Below are positions 1-8,379 of a stretch of 64,000 bases of DNA, in pieces. The DNA lies in the NCBI GenBank assembly GCA_040901795.1, contig JBBDYH010000123.1, forward strand, positions 21,405-85,404. The letters are read 5' to 3'. The position numbers were made by a program, and so were the translations under genes. The notes under the pieces are model-generated. The model did not search any database and was not told the DNA's origin. It saw only the letters and a list, made by a program, of their open reading frames with translations. Source of the DNA: JBBDYH01 sp040901795. GTDB lineage: Bacteria > Planctomycetota > Planctomycetia > Pirellulales > JALHPA01. The number at the start of each line of letters is the position of its first letter. Positions within the stretch are counted from its first letter, which is position 1.

Positions 1-3000
1 TCGGGACGCTCATGGAATGACCCGAAATCAGCTCGCGGCCGTGCCAGTGGTTCGCAGCCGGGAGCAACGGACGGTGCTGGCGCGGCGAAACCGGCGGGTT
101 CCTCGCCGGCGACGGCTGGCGGCGGCGGACGTGCGAGCTGGCGCAGCAAAACTGCGCCGGCCGTAACACAGCGCGGAAAGGACCGCCATTGGCTGGTCAG
201 CCGAACCGAAAATCCGAACCGTTTTCGACATCGCGTCAAGTTGGCAATTGCCGCCGGCGCGCTTTTGTTGCTGTTCGGCGCCTTTCTGGTCTATACGTTG
301 TGGACTCCGCGGAATACGCCCCTCTTGCTCGTGGGCATCTTTGACTACGCGGCCCCCCTGCCGCCGAACGCTTGGACCTTCGAGGACTTCGACCGCTTTC
401 GCTCCACGCTGGGTGAGGAAGGTTCTGCAAGCGCACAAAACATCCGCGTGTATTCCGGGCTCGGCGAGCGCAGTTGGAAGAACGGCGAGGAGGCGCTTTT
501 GGCGCTCGAGCAGGCTCTTCGCGACAGAGATATGCGACCGGCCGGCCCAGATCGAAACACCGTGCTGATTTATGTGAGCGGGCACGGCATCCTGGATGCG
601 GACGGCCGGCCCTGTCTGGTGTTGGCCACCGATCGGGGCAGCACCGATTCTTGGCAGCCGCAGCTCAGTCGCCTCGAAGATCTCCCCACCGTCGATTTGC
701 AGGCAGTGCTCGAGACGATTCAAGAGAGTTACGCCGATCGCAGCGGCGTGAAAAAGGTTGTGCTTTTGGACTGCCATCGGATCCATGCCAATCCGCAGTT
801 TGGCATTCTGGAAAATCGCTTTGGCGATGCGCTCAAACGCCTACAGTTCAAAGACGAGAACCTGTTTCTGCTCTGCTCTGCTGACGCCGGGCAATTGGCT
901 TGGACTTTGCCCGACCGGGGCGCGTCGGCTTTTGGCTATTACGTCTGCCAGGGACTTGCCGGGCGGGCCGATGACACCGGAAATGAAGACGGCATTGTCA
1001 CGCTCGACGAGCTGGAGCGATATCTCCGCGCGCAGATCTCGGAGCAGGTACAAGCGCGGTACCTGGTCGACCAGACCCCGATCCTCCTCTCTGCGATGAA
1101 CTCAGAGGAACAAGCGGCCGAGACGTCGCTCGCCTGGGCGCATCCCGAGACCGAGAGCGACTCGCCCGACGAGAATGCTTCCCCCGTGCCTTGGGCGACG
1201 GTCGATGAGTTGTGGGGCGTGCACGAGACGCTGAAAGTAAGTGGCGCGGCGTCGCTAACTGAAAGCACGCGGCGCTGGCGCAGCCAGTATGGTCTCGACG
1301 CCAATCCTCCTGTGTTCTATCGGGGCGCAGACTTATTGAGCTGGGAGGCTTTTCAGCAGGGGCTGCTGCGGCTGGAACAGCTCAACGACGCCGGTCGACA
1401 TTACACCGACGAGGCGCAGCGGCTGGCGGAGGGCTTGAAGCTGCTGGCGAACAAGCTGCGCGAGAGTGGCGAAAAAAGTGCGCTGCCGGCGGCGCTTGCG
1501 CTGCGGCAGGTCGACACGCCGCCCGCCGTGCAATCGCAAGTCCAAAAGTTTATCGACGGACCAGTGACCGACCCGGACAAAGAACAGTTTACCAAACTGC
1601 TCGCAGATAAGTACGAGCGGCGAGCCAAAGCCGTCTGGAACCGTTGGGTCGCCTGGTCGCGATCCGGTCAGCCCGCCGGCGTCGCGGATCTCCGTCGTAC
1701 GCTGGACCTGCTGGCGCCGTCGACGGACAGGTCAACCAGTGAAGTCGACCACTGCGACCCCATCGAGATCCGCTTTCTGCGGCTGCTCGATCCCGGTGGA
1801 CACGCTCCTCCGGAGCTGTTCGGATCAGAGTCGCCGGCGCTCCGTTCGGCGATTCTCTCGCGCGATCTGGCCGAGGCGGCGGCCTGGGCAAATGACGACG
1901 TACGGGTCCACTACGCCGTCGTGCGGCTCGTCGCCCATGGCGACGCCGCGCGGCGACGCGCCGAGGACCAGCTCTTCATCCAGCCGTCAGCGCTGCAAGC
2001 GTCGGGCGACCCGTGGAAGGATGCCGAAAAAGATTATGCGCAGGCGCTCGCACTGGCCGTCGAACTGTCAGAAGCCATCGACGCGCGCGATCAGGCCTGG
2101 CAGGAACTCCCGTACCTGGCGCACTGGCTGATGTTGCGGCACGAAACCGAGGCCGACCTCAGCTCCGTGTCCGCGGAAATAGCCCGCTGTCAGCAGCTTT
2201 TCGCGCACAACCTCACGCTCGCCGACGCGATCGACAGGGTGATGGAGAAGTGTCTGCCGGCCAACGCAGAATTCGACGACGAAACCGCTAGGCGTTTTGC
2301 CGACGAGCTCGAAAAATCACGTCAGGAGCTCGCCGTAATCCGCAACACAGTCCGCGGCAACCTCGATGATTCGCTGGAGTTCCACCGCCGCGCGATCAGC
2401 GATGCGCGCCTCGCCGCCGCGCCCGATGTGTTGAACCCGCGCGAGATTCGCGACTTGTTCTCCACTCCCTTGTTGACGGGCGACGACCGCCGCGCACTGC
2501 GCGAGACACTACTGACCTCGCGTCGCAACGTGGCTTTGAGGACGAACCGCGATGAACAAAGCGCGCCCGCCGCAGTCCCGCTTAAAGAACATCCGCTGCT
2601 GGCGTTGATTGGCGGTGATACGGCCGCCCTGGCAGCCAATCCCGGTCGTCTGGCCGGCAAGCTTCGCGCGACGCTGCAGGCGCGTTTCAACGCCCTGCCG
2701 TCCCGTTCCGCCGGCGGAGAGACAACGCCTACCCAGCGCATCGATCGTCTGAAGTTGACTGCCGCGGAGCGAGAGGCGCGGAACCTGGCGGCGCTGTGGA
2801 CCTTGGTCCCCATCTACCGCGAACCTGAAAAGCAACTCCGCGACCCCTTAGCTGCCGTCCAGGAGTTTGACCGCCATCATGCGCTGCTCTGGCACGCCGA
2901 CCGGGCGCTCGACGACTTCTGGGGCCGCGAAGGCGATCCGCGCGACGCCTGGTACTTCGACGCGCTCGCCACCGTAGCGCTGGGCGAGGCCCGTGGACTA

Positions 3001-5241
3001 GGTCCTGGCGACGGCGGCGCCGCGTACAAGGACATCGACGCAACGCTCATCGAGCGCCGCCTTGTCGCCAAACACTGGGTCGAAGTCACGGTGCCTAGCG
3101 TGCAATTGCCGCCCGCCGGCAGCACCATTGGCTCAGTAGACGCTCGACCGGCAATCAGTGTGGCGACGAACGTCCCCACCGGCGAGGCGCTGCTTCGTGC
3201 GGATCTCGCCGGCAATCGACAAGCCGCGATGCGGTATGGCGATCAGGATCCCTGGCGCGAACGTCTGGCCGTGGCGCTGCGCGCGGCCGCCGGCGCTACG
3301 CAGGGGACTGCTCCGCTCGACAAGCCCCTTGAGCGGATCATGCTCCAAATCCCCGACACGTTGGCCAACGCTGGATCCCACACTTGGAAACTCAACGTCT
3401 TCTATCGCGGTCACTTGTACCGCACGGAGTTTATCGGCTCACCCAAAGAACCCGGGCAGCTATATACGCTCGAGCGCGAGAAGCCTGAGGATCCTCGAAT
3501 AATCGTCTATGGAGAGCAGCGCGATTCGGGTGCGGTCGTACTCATTTTTGACTGCTCCGGTTCCATGGAACAGGTTTTCCGCGGCGTCAAGCCCATGAAT
3601 TTTGCCAAACCGGTTCTGGAGGAGACGTTGGACGAGCTGGCCGAAGTCGGTACCTATCGCGTCGCACTTTGGTTGTATGGACACCGTCTCGGTTGGGGCG
3701 GGAGCAAAGGAGTCGTGACGCAGTGCGAACAGTACGGGCTCGATTCCGAAAGCCTCGGCATCCCATTCGCCTGGTGCCACCCCGAGACAAGGTCCATGAG
3801 CGAGGATGTGGGGCGCGAATGGCCGCCAGATCCGCAGGGTACGGACCAATTGACAATGGCCCGGCAAGGCGAGCTAAAGCAAGTGCTCAAAGCAATTCGT
3901 GGGTTCGGTGTCACGCCGCTGTTCTATTCGATAATCAAGGCGCTCGAGGAAGACCCAAATCTAAAGATTACCGATGCGCCGCGACGGTTGATTCTGCTCA
4001 CCGATGGTTTGAACAATGTAAACGCCGCGCAACAAACGCCACGAAAAAAATACCGGTCGGCGGACGTCGTCCGTGCGATGAGCGAGCATGGCAGTGGTGT
4101 GGATCTTCATGTCATCGGGTTTGGCGAGGCCACCGCCGAGGAAAAGGGTGATCCTGAAATTAGGCGCGATGCGCAGGAGTGGAAAACGGACCTGCCAAAG
4201 ATCGGCAAGTATCACGAGGTCCGTAACTTGCGAGATAACACCTTCCATGAGCTGCTTCGTAATCTGATCGGCCTGAGAAAGTATCAGGTCGCGCTGGTGG
4301 ACCGTTTCAAGTCTGAACCAATCTCGCAACGCATCAACCGCCAGGTCGGCTTAGAAGATCACTCCGGCCGCCAGCAATACGACGTGCAGATAGTCGGATC
4401 GAATCAGGCCCACCGCGTCCTGCTCGAAGGCGGCGAGATGATCAATCTCTATGTCGCCAACGCCCAGAGCGCCAACCCGCGCCTCGTCCACAGGCGCTAT
4501 ACAAAGGAAGAGAGCAAGAACACCTTTGCGTCGATAGCCGCCGGCCCAACGAGCAACGCCGAGAAGTACTATGTTGGCTTTCAGCGGACCGAACGGAAGG
4601 GGCCCGACACCTTGTTCGCGATCTCGATTCAGAATGAAGACGCGACGCAATTCAGCCCGCGTCCGGCGGAGGCCTGGGTCGAAATCACTCCACTTGGTCC
4701 TGGACTACCCCAAAGCGTCAAGCCGTTCGTGTTCTATGACCTGGACTTTGTCGACGGCCGTCCGGTGCCCGTGCTCGAATGCCGCGCCCTCAATTGGCCG
4801 GCCGACGCCAGCCGCGCACGCATCAAACTGTTCTTCAAGATGCACCGCACAAATACGCCGCTGCGGCGGCCGGTGAGCGCGGTCGAAGGCGAAAAGCCGC
4901 ATCCAGACCTGGACGTGCAATTGCCGGAGGGCGGCAAAGTTCAATTCACCGTCTCGGTGGAGCAGGCGCCGGAGTACAAGGGCGCGCGGATTACGGTCAC
5001 CGAGCACTGCGCCCGTCCGGCCGACTTGCATCAGGCCAAGGTCGAAATCGAAACGCCAGCCGACATCGTCCGCCGCCAATACTTTCACTCGGCGGACAAG
5101 CACGAAGTCCGCCACGACTTCATTTACACCGATAAGGCGCAAGCCGACTTGATGGAGTACCGCCTGCGGATCACCAGCCGCCAGGATCTCCAGAGCAATG
5201 CCGCCACGTTGCACGACATCATCGAGATTCCGGTTAACTAA
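1..5241 (+). CDS. Membrane-anchored caspase-like / von Willebrand A protein, 5' end outside window
   Basis: The frame is open to the left edge, so the N-terminus is missing. Bases 1-240 encode a Gly/Ala/Ser-rich, probably cytoplasmic stretch with no ATG, GTG or TTG in frame before the TTG at 241. One membrane helix follows (LAIAAGALLLLFGAFLVYTL). Counted from 241, residues ~26-260 resemble a caspase-like (peptidase C14) domain with histidine in SGHG (~115) and cysteine in LDCHR (~178). A long Ala/Leu/Glu/Arg-rich middle has no recognised domain. A vWA domain starts near residue 1095 with the MIDAS motif DCSGSM (~1104). The last ~300 residues look beta-rich. Both catalytic residues are present, so peptidase activity is possible; substrate and role are unknown. 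It is convergent with the exporter gene downstream. Confidence 0.85.
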   Translation, partial: SGRSWNDPKSARGRASGSQPGATDGAGAAKPAGSSPATAGGGGRASWRSKTAPAVTQRGKDRHWLVSRTENPNRFRHRVKLAIAAGALLLLFGAFLVYTLWTPRNTPLLLVGIFDYAAPLPPNAWTFEDFDRFRSTLGEEGSASAQNIRVYSGLGERSWKNGEEALLALEQALRDRDMRPAGPDRNTVLIYVSGHGILDADGRPCLVLATDRGSTDSWQPQLSRLEDLPTVDLQAVLETIQESYADRSGVKKVVLLDCHRIHANPQFGILENRFGDALKRLQFKDENLFLLCSADAGQLAWTLPDRGASAFGYYVCQGLAGRADDTGNEDGIVTLDELERYLRAQISEQVQARYLVDQTPILLSAMNSEEQAAETSLAWAHPETESDSPDENASPVPWATVDELWGVHETLKVSGAASLTESTRRWRSQYGLDANPPVFYRGADLLSWEAFQQGLLRLEQLNDAGRHYTDEAQRLAEGLKLLANKLRESGEKSALPAALALRQVDTPPAVQSQVQKFIDGPVTDPDKEQFTKLLADKYERRAKAVWNRWVAWSRSGQPAGVADLRRTLDLLAPSTDRSTSEVDHCDPIEIRFLRLLDPGGHAPPELFGSESPALRSAILSRDLAEAAAWANDDVRVHYAVVRLVAHGDAARRRAEDQLFIQPSALQASGDPWKDAEKDYAQALALAVELSEAIDARDQAWQELPYLAHWLMLRHETEADLSSVSAEIARCQQLFAHNLTLADAIDRVMEKCLPANAEFDDETARRFADELEKSRQELAVIRNTVRGNLDDSLEFHRRAISDARLAAAPDVLNPREIRDLFSTPLLTGDDRRALRETLLTSRRNVALRTNRDEQSAPAAVPLKEHPLLALIGGDTAALAANPGRLAGKLRATLQARFNALPSRSAGGETTPTQRIDRLKLTAAEREARNLAALWTLVPIYREPEKQLRDPLAAVQEFDRHHALLWHADRALDDFWGREGDPRDAWYFDALATVALGEARGLGPGDGGAAYKDIDATLIERRLVAKHWVEVTVPSVQLPPAGSTIGSVDARPAISVATNVPTGEALLRADLAGNRQAAMRYGDQDPWRERLAVALRAAAGATQGTAPLDKPLERIMLQIPDTLANAGSHTWKLNVFYRGHLYRTEFIGSPKEPGQLYTLEREKPEDPRIIVYGEQRDSGAVVLIFDCSGSMEQVFRGVKPMNFAKPVLEETLDELAEVGTYRVALWLYGHRLGWGGSKGVVTQCEQYGLDSESLGIPFAWCHPETRSMSEDVGREWPPDPQGTDQLTMARQGELKQVLKAIRGFGVTPLFYSIIKALEEDPNLKITDAPRRLILLTDGLNNVNAAQQTPRKKYRSADVVRAMSEHGSGVDLHVIGFGEATAEEKGDPEIRRDAQEWKTDLPKIGKYHEVRNLRDNTFHELLRNLIGLRKYQVALVDRFKSEPISQRINRQVGLEDHSGRQQYDVQIVGSNQAHRVLLEGGEMINLYVANAQSANPRLVHRRYTKEESKNTFASIAAGPTSNAEKYYVGFQRTERKGPDTLFAISIQNEDATQFSPRPAEAWVEITPLGPGLPQSVKPFVFYDLDFVDGRPVPVLECRALNWPADASRARIKLFFKMHRTNTPLRRPVSAVEGEKPHPDLDVQLPEGGKVQFTVSVEQAPEYKGARITVTEHCARPADLHQAKVEIETPADIVRRQYFHSADKHEVRHDFIYTDKAQADLMEYRLRITSRQDLQSNAATLHDIIEIPVN

Positions 5242-5254
5242 CAGCCGCAGCAGG

Positions 5255-5330
5255 TAGGGTGGGCTGTGCCCACCAGGCGTAAGTAGCAGTAGTGCCCACC
5301 AGGCGTAAGTGGGCCGAAGCGCCGCGGCTG
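5255..5330. repeat. Intergenic palindromic repeat cluster
   Basis: A GTAGGGTGGGCTGTGCCCACC-type palindrome is followed by two direct copies of TGCCCACCAGGCGTAAGT (5267-5284 and 5293-5310). It lies between the convergent caspase-vWA and exporter genes and belongs to the GTAGGG class seen elsewhere in the window. Confidence 0.7.
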
Positions 5331-5364
5331 AGGCCCGCCAAATTGTGCTTCCGCGACTTCTCCT

Positions 5365-6609
5365 TTAATCCGACCCGACCCCGCCCAGGCCCAGCAGCCT
5401 GCGGTACGACAGGCTAAACAGCGACGGGATGATCCGGTCGAACGTCCGGCGGCTCCACCAGGCTGCATCCGGGTTCAGATAGATAATGTCCCCCGCCGCC
5501 ACCAGCAGGTTCTCCCGGTAGTCGTAGCGCGCCTTGATCAGATCGACCAGGATCAACAGCGGCCTGCCGTCCGGCGCCATGCGGTGAACCGTGACCGTTG
5601 TCGGCGAATCGATCGGGTCGATGTATCCCGCCATTGCGACCGCCGTAACCACATCAATCTCACGGTTCCGCGGCAATACGTAGCCGGCGCCCAATTCGCG
5701 TTCGTCCTTGCCGACGCTAAAGCGAACCGCCTGCGTTGGGCTCAGCTTGCCGACGACGAAAAACACCTCGTCGCGGCGGCTCGGCACGACCACCAGGTCG
5801 CCCGGCTGCAGCACAATGTCGTGAGCGGCCAATGGCTGCTGCGGAAACCCTCGCAGCGGAATGCGCAACACCTGCAAGCTGGGATCGACAAATTGCAGCG
5901 GACCGAATGGGCACTCTTCAACGGGAGGCAATGGCGTGATTGCCTCGGGCGAAGACAGGGGCGCGGGGATCATCTCCAGTTGCATTTGCAAGGGCGCTGT
6001 AACACGCCGATGGATTTCGATTTCCAAGCCCGCGTTGGGACTCAAGCCGCCGGCGGCAGCCAGCGCATGTGCAACGTCATTCTCATACTTCGGCAATCGA
6101 TACGCCCCGGGAGCGTTTACCTCTCCCAAAACCATCACGCCCGTCATGCTCCGTTCGAAGAGAAAGATACTAACGTCCGGTTGCTTGATCAGCTCCATGT
6201 CTCCGTAGGCCTTGACGACGGCCTCCTGCGCCTGCACCACGCTCAGTCCTCCGACGCGCAAACCACCCACCATGGGCAATTGAATTTCCCCATTGCTCAT
6301 CACGGCGACCCGGACGATCGTCGGTGCGGGCTCCTCGGGATTGAGCCGGTAGAGCGTGACCTCGAGAATGTCGCCGGGACCGAGTACGTAATCTGGCTGC
6401 GGCGGGATAGTCAAACCGGCCAGGTTGAGCGGCGGCGCGGCCGTCCGCCAGGGCACGCGGAAGGTCTCGGGCAGATTCGCCGCCGGAACGCCATACGACC
6501 GCAACGGAGCGTAACAGCCGGCACAGACCGCAAGGGTTAACAATGCAAGCCCGGCGTAACCTCGCAGCGAGGCGCGTGGTACGCGAGCTGTTACCGGCGC
6601 AAGTGTCAT
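5365..6609 (-). CDS. Polysaccharide export (Wza-like) lipoprotein with SLBB region
   Basis: The 414-residue product starts with a hydrophobic leader ending in a lipobox-like VCAGC (~residue 32), suggesting an outer-membrane lipoprotein. The polysaccharide biosynthesis/export domain follows (YVLGPGDILEVTLYR to about residue 160). Two SLBB-like stretches follow, GVMVLGEVNAPGAY and FFVVGKLSPTQAVRF. This is the domain order of outer-membrane channels for capsule or exopolysaccharide export. AAGGA lies about six bases before the ATG. No tyrosine kinase or glycosyltransferase neighbours are present, so it is an isolated copy and its polysaccharide cannot be named. Confidence 0.85.
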   Translation of the reverse strand: MTLAPVTARVPRASLRGYAGLALLTLAVCAGCYAPLRSYGVPAANLPETFRVPWRTAAPPLNLAGLTIPPQPDYVLGPGDILEVTLYRLNPEEPAPTIVRVAVMSNGEIQLPMVGGLRVGGLSVVQAQEAVVKAYGDMELIKQPDVSIFLFERSMTGVMVLGEVNAPGAYRLPKYENDVAHALAAAGGLSPNAGLEIEIHRRVTAPLQMQLEMIPAPLSSPEAITPLPPVEECPFGPLQFVDPSLQVLRIPLRGFPQQPLAAHDIVLQPGDLVVVPSRRDEVFFVVGKLSPTQAVRFSVGKDERELGAGYVLPRNREIDVVTAVAMAGYIDPIDSPTTVTVHRMAPDGRPLLILVDLIKARYDYRENLLVAAGDIIYLNPDAAWWSRRTFDRIIPSLFSLSYRRLLGLGGVGSD

Positions 6610-6889
6610 GGTGATCCTTCACCGTAAGCCAAATGGAAATCCGCCCTTGTGCTCCGGCCCCTAGCGCGAGGGGGCGCATGCTTTCGGCGGCATAAACCAT
6701 TATCCCGTTGCTCGTGTATCGACCCTCTCGCCAGGACCGCTGAGCAATTTGCGACCAGCCGGCATATTCCGGGAAACGTTCACAGCCGGCATCTTTGGAG
6801 CGGCCCGTACAGATTACGGAGCGCCGAAGAGAACAGGCTCACCCAGCTCTCCAACACTCGGCCGGGAACCAATGCCGCGGAGCGAACGC
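6610..6889. other. Divergent intergenic region
   Basis: Spacer between the leftward exporter gene and the rightward GntR operon. Apart from the promoter and operator described separately, no gene or repeat was recognised; the open frames here are short and unlike real proteins. Confidence 0.5.
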
Positions 6890-6934
6890 TTGACGCGAAT
6901 GGTCGGGTCGCCTACAGTACTATCACGGTAGTAC
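6890..6934 (+). promoter_or_regulatory. Predicted promoter with overlapping palindromic operator
   Basis: TTGACG (6890-6895) and TACAGT (6913-6918) are spaced by 17 bases, a plausible sigma-70 promoter for the GntR operon. A perfect inverted repeat, GTACTA (6917-6922), six-base spacer, TAGTAC (6929-6934), overlaps the -10 and the likely start site. That is where an autoregulating YtrA-type repressor would bind. The ATG is 32 bases downstream. The sequences are visible; the regulator-operator link is inference. Confidence 0.55.
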
Positions 6935-6965
6935 AGCTTCTCGCACTCGCCTGAGATCGGATTCC

Positions 6966-7358
6966 ATGCTTCTGCACGTCGATGTCGGTAACGGATTGGC
7001 GGTTTACGATCAAATCGTCCGGCAGATGAAATTTGCCGTGGCCGACGGCGCACTCCGCAGCGGCGAACTGGTGCCCAGCGTGCGGGAATTGGCCCGCGAT
7101 CTGGCGATCAACCCGAACACGGTCGCGCGGGCGTATCGCCAGTTGCAGGAGGACGGCGTGCTGGAGACCGTACGCGGGATGGGGCTATCCGTAGCCGCGG
7201 CCGCGCGGCGGCATTGCCAGGCGGAGCGCACTAAGCTGATCCGCTCCCGGCTGCGGCTCGCGCTCGAGGAGGCGCTGCATAGCGGATTGGAGGCGACTGA
7301 CGTGGAAAGCCTGATGCAAACCGAGCTGGCGACCGTTTGCCGCGCAAAACAGAAATAG
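6966..7358 (+). CDS. GntR-family (YtrA-type) transcriptional regulator
   Basis: A 130-residue protein with an N-terminal winged helix of the GntR family (PSVRELARDLAINPNTVARAYRQL, residues ~38-61) and only a short helical C-terminal part. It has no FCD, UTRA or aminotransferase effector domain. This is typical of the YtrA subfamily, usually the first gene of an ABC-transporter operon and an autorepressor. The ABC ATPase begins 53 bases downstream and the permease follows directly, matching that pattern. A palindrome over the predicted promoter is a likely operator. Confidence 0.88.
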   Translation: MLLHVDVGNGLAVYDQIVRQMKFAVADGALRSGELVPSVRELARDLAINPNTVARAYRQLQEDGVLETVRGMGLSVAAAARRHCQAERTKLIRSRLRLALEEALHSGLEATDVESLMQTELATVCRAKQK

Positions 7359-7411
7359 TCTGATCGACTCAACTATTCGCATTTAATGAGCCGTCCTACG
7401 TCGGAGCACCC

Positions 7412-8347
7412 ATGTCCACAGTGATTCAATTAGCGGACGTGACCAAACAATTTGGCCGCACGACGGCGCTTGACAGTGTCTCCTTGGAAGTGCCGTCCGG
7501 TGTGGTGTTCGCGCTACTGGGAGAGAACGGCGCTGGCAAGACCACCGCGATTCGCTTGATGCTCGGGTTGACGGAAGGGACGACGGGCGAGGTCCGCGTG
7601 CTCGGACTCGACAGCCGGCGCGACGGGTTGGAGATCCGGCGCCGTGTCGGCTATTTGCCCGAGCGACCGACACTCTACGAGTGGATGACCGCGGCGGAGA
7701 TTGGCTGGTTTACGGCCGGCTTCTACGGCGATGGCTTCGAGCATCAATACCGTACGCTGATCGAGGGATTCCGCGTGCCGCTGGACCGCAAACTCAGCCA
7801 GTTATCGAAGGGGATGCGGGCCAAGGTGGCGTTGTCGCTGGCGATGGCGCATTCGCCCGAACTCTTGATCCTCGATGAGCCGACATCGGGCCTCGACACC
7901 ATGGTTCGCCGCGAGTTTTTGGAGAGCATGGTTGATATTGCCGCCGCAGGGCGAACCGTGCTGTTATCCAGCCATCAGATCGGGGAAGTCGAACGCGTTG
8001 CCGATATCGTGGCAATCGTGCACGCCGGCCGGCTGCTGGTGGTCGAACGGCTCGACGAATTTAAGCGAACGACGCGGCAATTGACGATCACGGTGAATGA
8101 AAGCACGTCGCCCTTACCGCCGATCGATGGCCAGATGATTTATCAGCGGCGGCGCGGCCGGCAATGGGACGTCCTCATTCGTGGCCTCGACGAAGTCGCT
8201 GTCGAGCAACTGCGGTTTGCGGAAAACATCTTGGCGATCGAGTCGCGGACCCCGTCGCTGGAAGAGATTTTTGTGGCTTACGTGACCGGCGGCCCGCAAC
8301 AGCCCGCGGACGTCACTCGCAACGTGTCAGTCGGCTTGTTCAGTTAA
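7412..8347 (+). CDS. ABC transporter ATP-binding protein
   Basis: A 311-residue ABC ATPase: Walker A GENGAGKTT (~35-43), signature region LSKGMRAKVALSLAMA, Walker B LLILDEPTSGLD and the switch histidine in LLSSHQIGEVE. About 90 extra C-terminal residues resemble those of ABC-2 type exporters (CcmA/NatA-like). GGAG lies seven bases before the ATG. It sits between the YtrA-type regulator and the permease and presumably drives that permease. The substrate is unknown. Confidence 0.92.
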   Translation: MSTVIQLADVTKQFGRTTALDSVSLEVPSGVVFALLGENGAGKTTAIRLMLGLTEGTTGEVRVLGLDSRRDGLEIRRRVGYLPERPTLYEWMTAAEIGWFTAGFYGDGFEHQYRTLIEGFRVPLDRKLSQLSKGMRAKVALSLAMAHSPELLILDEPTSGLDTMVRREFLESMVDIAAAGRTVLLSSHQIGEVERVADIVAIVHAGRLLVVERLDEFKRTTRQLTITVNESTSPLPPIDGQMIYQRRRGRQWDVLIRGLDEVAVEQLRFAENILAIESRTPSLEEIFVAYVTGGPQQPADVTRNVSVGLFS

Positions 8348-8379
8348 ATGACGGCGACAATGGAACGGAGCGCGTCTCG

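Noticed and set aside
8164..8379. 5' extension of the permease frame into the ATPase gene
   Set aside because: It overlaps 184 bases of a conserved ATPase gene; the ATG at 8380 has a proper ribosome site.
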